Positions 57,601 to 64,000 of a stretch of DNA of 64,000 nt are shown piece after piece. Source of the stretch: Limnomonas spitsbergensis. Its lineage: Eukaryota; Chlorophyta; Chlorophyceae; Chlamydomonadales. The stretch spans positions 620,001 to 684,000 of the forward strand of contig JAYJMM010000070.1 in NCBI GenBank assembly GCA_037349105.1. Direction: 5' to 3'. The notes below the pieces were generated by a model. It saw only the letters and a program-made list of their open reading frames with translations. It had not been told where the DNA came from and searched no databases. Position 1 is the stretch's first letter. Every line of letters begins with the position of its first letter. The position numbers and the translations under genes are program-made.

Positions 57601-59591
57601 CAAGCAAACTGGAAGGTGGAAATTACTCAGAATTGTGTGCTGTGTGACTTGCGCAGCTACTCACAGCGTTCAGCCATGCAGACTTGCCGCTGTTTTCTCG
57701 ATTTTTTAGCAACCCTTGATTTAGCAACCCATAAGATTAAGCAGGGACTAAAGAAAAGGAAAAAAATCTGCAGGGGCCCCAGACAATGAAGGCTTTGTGA
57801 CGGGTGGATGCATAGTTATTGGGATAAAAATAGGACAAGATAACAGATTATGTAGGCCCTGGAACGCCGGGCTGGCGACAAGCGTAAGCCTGCAATGTAG
57901 TTCATGTCATTTGAAGTTTTTTTGACAGGTGGACAAGCCATACCACTTGATCACGTCCCATTCACTGCCCATGCTGACATGCTCCCGGTATGCAGGTCAA
58001 GCACAAGTTCCCCTACCACCTACTCTGTGATCCCTCCTTGGAGGTGGGTCAAAGTATGCAGGCTGTATGGCTTCTCAGCTTTATCATCAGTTGGTTGATA
58101 CTGGTGCTCAGATTTATTTTGGGATGCTGCAGGTGCATACATACATGGTGCCCTGGTGTAGTCCAGAAAATTGTATACGGTAGAAGATGTAGGTGCTTGT
58201 GTAGGCTAAAGTAGGTGTTTGCGTACGTTTTTTCTTTTTTGACTCGGCTACATGTCAGCTACACTCATTCCTCTGTCCGGAGGCCTCATCGTGGCCAACC
58301 ATGCTGCTTTGGCGTCCGGTCGTTGGCCCGTCCAGGTTTGTTTCCAATCGGGCCTTTGGTGGCCCCTGGGCGGCCCGTCTCAGGACTCGTAGCCGGAAAA
58401 AGAAACTCTGAGATACTGTAAATGTCCTTTGCCTTCGCACCATCTAAGTTAATTGGCCTGCGTGGCATAACACGCGGTTTATTAATTGATCTGTGAAGTG
58501 TTGGGCCGCTTGACTCAATAATTAATATCTGAAAATTTTGCCTGTTACCGATATCGTTCAAATATCTGGGTATTTTTCTACATCGGTACCAGTATTCTTA
58601 TCGTCATCCTCTATTCGCTCCTACCTACCCCTGCAGTTCCTACGCCTTATCTCGCAGGCGAAGCGCCAGCCTTCCATTAAAGTGGCTTCGCGGATTCATA
58701 TTAAGCTATTGGTGGGCGGTGGCGCCTGCGGCTTACTGAAAACTATTTTTGCCCTGGGGTTAAGAAAACACTACAATTAATTTCCTCACGAGAAGGCAAA
58801 GAACGTCTACAATACGAGTAAATTGATGGTAGAGGGATTGAATGGATTCCCTTTATTTAAAACCTGCACAAGACATGTGATCATACTAAAAAGTCCCTCT
58901 GTTTGAATTCGATGAAAAGGATATTTTCATCATCAATGGAATCAGCCTATGATGGGCCCCCTCAATAACCTCCCCTCTTGTATGCCTCTTGCGCCTTTAA
59001 CCGACTGCTGCACACGTTCACTGATGGCATGCACAGCTGTTGAAGAAGCTTGGTGTGGCCAAAGGGTCCAAGTCGGTGAATCGGTCGCACATCATTATCA
59101 ACAAAGGCGGGAAGGTGAGATGTGCCGCAAATAAAAGACATGATGAATCCATTAAGCATTGGCGGGGCACACCTTACCAGGCCTCAATGCCTCTTCGATG
59201 CATATGAGAGATAAAGGAAGGGAATCTCGCCCTCCTTGGACATGGCTCCCCCAATCAATAACAATATTCCGGTTAATGCTTGGCGTCCATTGGTTCGCTG
59301 ATCTAGGATAATGCGATGCTGCCTGACAACCAAGGAATCGACACTGGTCCAATGTCCTGAGAGTGGAGCTTGGGTGCTTGTGCTTGTGATGGGTCTTTGC
59401 CACGGGTTAAGTGTGTAATGTTCTTTTAGGCCCTCAAGCCTCCAAACCGCTGATCAATTTGCCCTCAGTCTCATATGGATGACCCATACGGCCCACCCTT
59501 ATTTGCTTTTTAGGTGGCTGCAGTTGAGTACGGGATCTCTCCCAAATTGAGCATCGAAAAGGTGAAGGCCTTCGCAGAGGCGGCCAACTGA
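54601..59591 (+). CDS. tandem-domain peroxiredoxin Q with histone-H1-like linker (464 aa, nine exons)
   Basis: PrxQ/BCP enzymes reduce hydrogen peroxide and organic peroxides through a peroxidatic and a resolving Cys, recycled by thioredoxin. Exons: 54601-54768, 54940-55110, 55418-55465, 56093-56170, 56657-57211, 57445-57615, 57996-58043, 59037-59114, 59514-59591 (TGA). All junctions are phase 0; the total is 1395 nt. Both domains are complete, with NTPGCTTQACGLR giving Cys77/Cys82 and Cys361/Cys366, then FGMSADKPKSQANWK, KFPYHLLCDPS, VNRSHIIVNKGGK or VNRSHIIINKGGK, and AAVEYGISPKLSIEKV. Residues 1-25 (MAPKRKAATESVPEA, ENKKAKSK) look like a nuclear localisation signal. Exon 5 fuses the end of domain 1, a Lys/Ala/Glu-rich linker of about 130 residues and the start of domain 2. 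A nuclear or chromatin location, as in yeast Dot5, is inferred. The two halves share all intron positions, so they arose by tandem gene duplication and fusion. An alternative is two genes read through; no stop or second start separates them. Confidence 0.9.
58247..58395 (+). repeat. dispersed repeat, family D copy
   Basis: Contains GTCAGCTACACTCATTCCTC, GGCCAACCATGCTGCTTTGG and CAATCGGGCCTTTGGTGGCC. It lies in a peroxiredoxin intron. Confidence 0.65.
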
Positions 59592-60231
59592 ACTTTCAGA
59601 TACGAGACTAATTCAAGTTTGGTGTGACGAAACCATGTTGGTGTGACTGAGTGCTTGGGATTTAAAATTGAAGCTGCTCTTAGAGGCATCAAGCTGCTGT
59701 GGATCCGAGGAGCCTGACCGGCATTCTTCCCCATCATCTGCAGAATAATTGGTCTTCTGAATTGAAGCTGCCCTTGGGGGGGTCTTGCTGCCATGCCATG
59801 AATCCCAGCCAGGGAGGTAGCAGGCATTCCTCCTCAGCATCTAAAGATTACTTGCTGGTTGTATGGTTTGCTTCAGGATTGAAAGGTTGAAGCAAGCTGA
59901 TGATTCAGTTGTTTAACTTGTCACGGCTGTATTCAGCTTTTATTTTGGTACTCCAGTTGCGACATACCGGAGGCTGGCGGTGGGCAGAAGTTGAGAGATT
60001 CCAACCATCAGTTCCAGCTCGCCTTGAATAGTGATTGGATAAGGTTGTGAGCGTTGGTTGGTGGTTGGTTGTGCACCAATCACGTGATTGAACCAGAGGA
60101 TTGCACTGATGCCCGGGTGTGAAAAAAGTACACGGTAAGCTCCCCAAAGGCCCAATCCAAACAAACAAGCCAGAGTCTGCGCACGGTGCACTAGTAATCA
60201 TCATTCATTTTTTAGCTGCTGCGAAGTGGCA

Positions 60232-63200
60232 ATGGCCCGCAAAAGGAAGGCTGCTGCAGAGGCTGTCCCCGAGGCCGATGGCAAGACGAAGAGGGCCAGG
60301 ATGGGAAGAGACGTATGCCGCTATTGGAATGGCTCGATGGGTTGCTGTCAGAGAGGCGATAAGTGTCCCTTCTCCCACGACGTAAGACGAGCGGCATGCA
60401 ACAACAGTGGGACACTCGATCGCCACCGCGTCAGCAGCACTGCCGGTAAGAGATCGAGTACGTTTTCGCACGATTCGGCAAAGCCATATATGTTTGAAAT
60501 GCGTGATTACTGTATGACACGTTTTCATAACGGCAGGGCCCTCTGCCTCCGGCGGGGCGAAACCCACGAGATCAAACAACACAGCTTCTGCCCGGGCGGG
60601 GATCCCGCCAGCGGATCGGAAACCTAGAAGTTGGCTACAACTGCAGAGAGACATGGACGCCGGAGAAAATTTGGCAGCGGTGCTTCTCATGCGCTGCTTT
60701 GCTTCACAGAGGCAGCAGCTGGCAATGGAGCAGCTGCAGGCCATGATCAAAGCAGCAGGGAGGTGCCTGGATCTAGGTAAAATACTGGCAGCAAATCGCT
60801 GGCGAATACCATTTGATCCACTCACAGGATGCTCTGTTAACACGAAATAACTTTAACTCATGCAGGTGGCGTAGATGCCATGGAGGCCCTCCGCCTGCTG
60901 AGTGGCCAGGAGCTGAACCTGATGTCCGGGAAGCCGCCCCTCCTGGAGAGCTTTGCACCAGGGCACCTGAAGTTGATCCTCACCAACTTCTCGGTGCAGG
61001 CGCCAGACAAGAACGCTCTCAAAGTATGGCCACATGCACGGAAACAGGTTCAGATATACATGTCAGCAACGGAAGCGGATGAGTTGGGCATTGCTCCTCC
61101 GCAGACGACCACGTGCACAGTTGATATCAGCACCGCAGCACCTCGTTCATGAACTGAGAACAGAACATTAGGGGTGCAATAATTGAGGAGCGGATCTGTG
61201 GGACACGACAGGGCAAGTGTAAGGGCTAAAAATGCTGAGGGGAGGGCGGGGCATTGGCGGGGCTGGGAGAAATTAAAACAATTCAATCCTGCATGCATGC
61301 TTTCTCGATAAAAGCAAACCTCAGCCTCCCATCAGTGGTTTTATGGGTGCTTGGTCTGAAGGGGACGTTGAACCCTGCATGACTGCATCTGCCATACCCA
61401 AGTTCCACTCAGAGAATCCACCATTATCAGTGGATGGGGGGTCAACTTTCATCAAGGAAACAGGACTAACTTTCATCAAGGAAACAGGATTAACTTTCAT
61501 CAAGCAAAGAGGAGAAACTTTCGTCAAGCAAACACGATATCACTTTTACTAGCGGTTTCTGGGTTCATATGCAGCCCCTCTACCCTGGTCTTCTTTGAGT
61601 ATTTCTCAGGCAGTCCTGATAGAGCAGTGATTAATGGAAATCGGCTTGTGCAGCTAGCATCTGTTACTGATCAGCAGGGGTACTCTGGAGCTGGTGACCT
61701 ATTGTTAGCATGAATCGACGGATGCCAACAATGAATGTTAGACAGTGGCCATTGGCCAAGCCCGGACGCGGCCTCATCCCAAACCGCACTGTTTCCTTGA
61801 CCCTCACGCCCCTGGCAGTCGATGTTGGACTCCTCCCCTCTGTTTTTGCATCCATATTTATTTGGATCGTTCTCTACTCATGCTCTCAGGCCTTCCAGTC
61901 CCTACTCCTGCCCACGCTGCGTCTGCTGAGTCACGAGAGCACCTGCGATCCAGTTCAAGGCAGGCTGGCCAACCCCATCTACGCCAACGCTGCCGCATAC
62001 CTGAGCATGGACAGGCTGGCGGCGCTCTACGCCAAGTTTGCCAATGGGGAGATCAGCCCCCATCAGGTCATGTAATATTGTAATTCCCAGTGTTACTTTT
62101 AACGCGCACCCACGTCTGATGACCACTCACTGCACCATACCTCCTTTGGTGTGCGGCCAGGATATCACCACTCACTATGTCGAGGTGGAGAAAATCGGTA
62201 TAATATGGCCGTTGGTCATAACTAGGGGGCTTGCGGCACCAGTTCCTCGGCCCCGCTGGCTGACGGGCAGGGCGTGGTTGAAGTGTACCTGACATGCGTT
62301 CCAAAAGTGGAAGGGAAGGAAATACATTTAATAATTACAGTTATTTCCCGAAAGTAAGGCAGTTAAGGAAACTTTGCATCTCACAACGCATCTTACGAAT
62401 TGCCCCCCTTCACACTCATCACCCCTGAGGCATGGGGATACATGTGCTCAGTGGCACCTGTCTGCTTCATTGTGAGGCTACTGCGCTCGCAATCCAATCG
62501 CCTTTGGTGATCTCAATCAAGCTGGATAAGAATCCTTAGATGGCTGGGGCCACGTTTCACCACCCTTCTTACATGCTGAAGATACAATTGTGATTCAAGT
62601 TATAGAGAGACACTGATTGGGCCACACAATGCTTGGAGTGCAGCTACCCTTATGTACAGTGCTCAGCCCGTATCAGAGAACGGTAACTATGCTGACAGAC
62701 ATGGTTTTATTTGCCCCCCATTTATCTTGATGGCGTCTGTTCTCTCAACCCTCCGGCCGCCACCAATCAAGGGGTAGGGGCATTGCCCTCAATTCTTCAT
62801 CTCATTATAAGTTTCTGGAGAGGGAGACTTACATGAACCGATTGGACAAAAGAGGATTCATTTATGCCTAGGATTCAATTGCGTCCGCACGAGTATTCTT
62901 GCCCTGAACACGAGCGTGTGTGCCATTAATATGCCCCAACTGCCCCTATATGCAATTAATATGCCACCACTGCCCATATATGCAGGGGATTGCTTCTGCT
63001 GGTGGTGGTCAGGCATGGGCAGATGTGATAGAGCCATGCGCACTCCTGCTTGACGAGCTGTTGACACGTTTCCAGGTCAGTCCAACCTTGATCATCATGG
63101 AATGGTTCCACGGATTTGACTGAGATAACCTGATAGATGCTATGCTAGGACTGTAGATATGCTTTGCTTTCATTCCCTTCCAAGTAATGTAGTTTATGTA

Positions 63201-63837
63201 GGGGGATGAGGGACGCATTGGAATACTATTCATCGAGCGTTGACGCCCTGTTTCAATCAGGAATCGAGAGTTTCGCACCCAGAGTGCAGCATTCAATGAT
63301 ATGATTTGTTCACACCCGAGGGAAGGCCCTTCAAATGTACAATATACTGATCAGCTACAGTAGACAGTATAAAGATACGTCGCCCATTGTGACGGAGGCA
63401 TGGGTTATGGCTCCTGTTTGTACGCCGCCCGCCCTGTGCATGGCCACACAACAGTTTGGGGCGGTTGAAGGGGGGCGAGATTCCTCACTGTTTTAAAATA
63501 GGAAGAGTTGTGGTCTGATGCTGGTACCGCACAAAACAGGCCATCTGTCCTCATATGTTTGCCCTCATGCTAAATGTATCTTATGGTTGGAAATGTTCCC
63601 ATTCCTTGGTCTGCTTGCGTCCCAAGGCTATGAAGTACATGCAAGAAGCTCAACATGGATGATATCACCCGCTACCCGCTTGCAGAACGAGGAGCAGTAC
63701 AAGCTCATGAGCGCGGGTTCGGAGCTCCTCCTGGCATCCCTCAAGGCCCTCGCTGAGCAACACCTGAAGGGCCGAGTGGAGGCGATCGGCAGGGTGTGCT
63801 GGAGGCGCTTGTGCGACAAGCTGGAGTCCTCGCAACG
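60232..63837 (+). CDS. CCCH zinc-finger protein with helical C-terminal part, six exons, runs off window (partial)
   Basis: Model: exons 60232-60381, 60710-60776, 60866-61023, 61890-62066, 62986-63075, 63686-63837; phases agree and the last exon ends in phase 2, so the gene continues past the window. Exon 1 begins MARKRKAAAEAVPEA, a basic NLS-like stretch, then holds one zinc finger, DVCRYWNGSMGC followed by CQRGDKCPFSHD (C-x8-C-x6-C-x3-H, or C-x9-C-x5-C-x3-H using the adjacent Cys). Such fingers usually bind RNA. Later exons are helical and Leu-rich (AMEQLQAMIKAAGRCLDLG, LLPTLRLLSHESTCD, ADVIEPCALLLDELLTRFQ, SELLLASLKALAEQHLKGR); no family is recognised. Alternative: the exon-1 frame reads on to a TAG at 60627 as a 132-residue single-exon gene, and a separate gene starts at ATG 60653 (MDAGENLAAVLLM). 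I favour splicing at CACGAC/GTAAGA because the donor directly follows the finger and a good TTGCTTCACAG acceptor keeps phase. Confidence 0.55.
61024..61889 (+). other. intron; short tandem repeat and dispersed repeat copy
   Basis: A 27-bp repeat, AACTTTCATCAAGGAAACAG plus a short spacer, occurs three to four times at 61443-61540. A family E dispersed repeat lies at 61760-61835. Confidence 0.6.
62067..62985 (+). other. intron, with a duplicated acceptor region at its end
   Basis: No coding feature is recognised. At 62927-62985 the segment ATATGCCCCAACTGCCCCTA then TATGCA is followed by ATATGCCACCACTGCCCATA then TATGCAG/GGG, a duplicated 3' splice-site region. Confidence 0.5.
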
Positions 63838-64000
63838 GTATGCTGTCACTCGTCAGACGCATAAAGCAAGGAGCACCTTCCGGTGACCTGATTGTGCTTG
63901 CCTGCCGTCATCCAGAATGACTGTGGATCACATTATTTAGTTTGATTTGAACACGTTAAGCCTGAAACCTTTCATAATATTTCCACGCTCCCAATCAGCT

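Noticed and set aside
1..64000. CRISPR arrays, prophage, bacterial operons, rRNA genes
   Set aside because: No short regularly spaced direct repeats with unique spacers, no phage or bacterial gene order and no rRNA-like sequence; gene structure is eukaryotic throughout.

Overview
The window is nuclear DNA of a photosynthetic eukaryote, most likely a green alga. It has spliced genes with many short GT-AG introns (donors often GTGAG, GTGCG or GTAAG), a plant-type plastid isoprenoid enzyme (ISPF), telomere-like CCCTAAA tracts, abundant tandem repeats and non-autonomous DNA transposons. No prokaryotic operon, rRNA, tRNA or CRISPR array was seen. Exons were assembled by hand from splice sites, reading phase and protein similarity. 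Every exon chain given as a gene keeps one open frame from end to end.

Layout. 0-10.9 kb: two related 56-bp satellite arrays in opposite orientation flank an unrecognised four-exon plus-strand gene (3.46-5.09 kb). Two Harbinger-like MITEs lie here, one of them inside a satellite. A fragment of a membrane transporter of the NTP/NDP-exchange type follows (6.57-7.63 kb, minus strand). 10.9-18.2 kb: mostly repeats, two candidate orphan exons and a long foldback. 18.2-36.6 kb, minus strand: a 24-exon gene for a Golgi apparatus protein 1 (GLG1)-like cysteine-rich type I membrane protein (893 aa). 37.1-41.6 kb, plus strand, divergent from it: ISPF (2-C-methyl-D-erythritol 2,4-cyclodiphosphate synthase). 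45.7-42.4 kb, minus strand: an LRRC57-like leucine-rich-repeat protein with a likely N-myristoylation start. A 1.6-kb DNA transposon sits just upstream of its start codon. 48.8-53.2 kb, plus strand: an unrecognised protein with a coiled-coil C-terminus. 54.6-59.6 kb, plus strand: a peroxiredoxin Q gene with two complete peroxidase domains joined by a Lys/Ala/Glu-rich, histone-H1-like linker. 60.2 kb to the window edge: a CCCH zinc-finger exon followed by helical exons, probably one gene running off the end. Its first exon resembles the NLS-like first exon of the peroxiredoxin gene.

The strongest unexpected signal is a recurring architecture. In at least four genes the introns contain tandem copies of the adjoining exon edge together with its splice site, so true 5' splice sites (less often 3' splice sites) are followed by arrays of look-alike or still intact splice sites. 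In GLG1 exon 11 four extra intact donors follow the real one at 90-, 90-, 73- and 90-bp spacing, and the first two extensions stay in frame. This looks like intron growth, and possibly new exon sequence, created by tandem duplication across exon-intron junctions.
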